Source: Actinomyces sp.
GTDB taxonomy: Bacteria; Actinomycetota; Acidimicrobiia; Acidimicrobiales; Aldehydirespiratoraceae
Length of the DNA stretch: 13,672 nucleotides
Assembly: GCA_003697065.1 (NCBI GenBank)
Contig: RFFY01000225.1
Location: forward strand, 1 to 13,672
Direction: 5' to 3'
Below are positions 13,408 through 13,672 of this stretch, piece by piece; the stretch's first letter is position 1; the number at the start of each line of letters is the position of its first letter. The position numbers were made by a program, and so were the translations under genes. The notes beneath the pieces are model-generated. The model made no database searches, was not told where the DNA came from, and saw nothing but the letters and a program-made list of their open reading frames with translations.

Positions 13408-13672
13408 ATGGAGAACGAGTCGGTCCCGCCTCCCCCTCCACCACCCGGCGGGCGACCCGTCGGCCGGGCCGTCCCACCGAGCGCGCCACCCGTGGGACCA
13501 CCTCCCGCCCCGACCGCGAGCGGTGTCGCCACCGGTGCGGGCGTCTCGTGGCCGCGTCCCCCCGTCAGCGACCGCCCGCCCACCCCCAGTCCGGTCCCGC
13601 CCCTGCGCCTCGGCCCCAGCGGGTTCGACGCCGGGGCGTGGACCGTGCAGGAGCCGTTCGCCAGGGTCCACC
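13408..13672 (+). CDS. Proline-rich N-terminus of an unidentified protein (partial, runs off the window)
   Basis: The frame opens with ATG and stays open for 88 codons to the window end. The visible protein starts MENESVPPPPPPPGGRP and is rich in Pro, Ala, Gly, Val and Ser for about 70 residues. It then changes to a more ordinary composition (LRLGPSGFDAGAWTVQEPFARVH). I do not recognise a domain in the visible part. Long Pro-rich cytoplasmic tails before a transmembrane helix are common in actinobacterial HtrA-type proteases and other envelope proteins. The mycobacterial mprA-mprB-pepD cluster places an HtrA protease after a similar two-component pair, so that is one guess. The gene call rests on the upstream TAGGGT box, the open frame and sense-strand composition; opposite-strand frames here are probably shadows. 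Confidence 0.55.
   Translation, partial: MENESVPPPPPPPGGRPVGRAVPPSAPPVGPPPAPTASGVATGAGVSWPRPPVSDRPPTPSPVPPLRLGPSGFDAGAWTVQEPFARVH

Noticed and set aside
13369..13671. Minus-strand open frames at the right edge of the window.
   Set aside because: They are Gly/Arg-rich reverse readings of the Pro-rich plus-strand gene, with no ribosome binding site or homology, and the plus strand has a well-placed -10 box and ATG.

Overview
The window is very GC-rich DNA (almost every third codon base is G or C; TTA/TAA triplets are rare) from an actinobacterium. The order coaD – sepIVA-like – DUF177 – rpmF – (plsX – acpP) – rnc – mutM – smc follows the well-known actinobacterial chromosome block (compare M. 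tuberculosis Rv2927c-Rv2922c). Insertion of plsX and acpP, the TAGGGT-type -10 elements and the protein sequences suggest a lineage such as Acidimicrobiia. That placement is inference, and it is not resolved to genus.

Left part, plus strand (1-8201): a tightly packed housekeeping block. It starts with the last codons of coaD (CoA synthesis). Then come a SepIVA/DivIVA-like coiled-coil septation protein, a DUF177/YceD protein, ribosomal protein bL32, PlsX (acyl-phosphate for phospholipid synthesis), acyl carrier protein, RNase III, a MutM/Fpg-fold protein and the SMC condensin ATPase. Most junctions are GTGA overlaps or gaps of a few bases, so translation is probably coupled. New promoters are likely before acpP and before smc. 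The MutM-like protein sits in the normal mutM position and is an intact ORF. However, it has lost the nucleophile proline, the catalytic lysine, the DNA-intercalating triad and three of four zinc-finger cysteines.

Middle part, minus strand (8158-11212): a three-gene operon moxR – DUF58 – VWA membrane protein, equivalent to M. tuberculosis Rv1479-Rv1480-Rv1481, joined by 4-nt overlaps. Its last gene runs tail-to-tail into smc with a 44-nt coding overlap. MoxR AAA+ ATPases are thought to act as chaperones with VWA-domain partners at the membrane or envelope.

Right part, plus strand (11361-13672): an OmpR-family response regulator and a membrane histidine kinase (8-nt overlap, strong ribosome binding site), then the start of a proline-rich protein cut by the window end. 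The regulator and the proline-rich gene both have a TAGGGT -10 box exactly 7 nt before the ATG, which is the layout of leaderless transcription. Upstream of each lies a pair of TTA-containing octamers repeated at an 11-bp period, sharing the 9-mer CCCTTACCG. This is a good candidate binding site for the response regulator, linking autoregulation, the divergent moxR operon and the downstream gene.

Most of the window is conserved core genome. I see no phage, insertion sequence, CRISPR array, tRNA or rRNA. The points that deserve attention are the catalytically stripped MutM homologue and the shared 11-bp-phased repeat around the two-component system.
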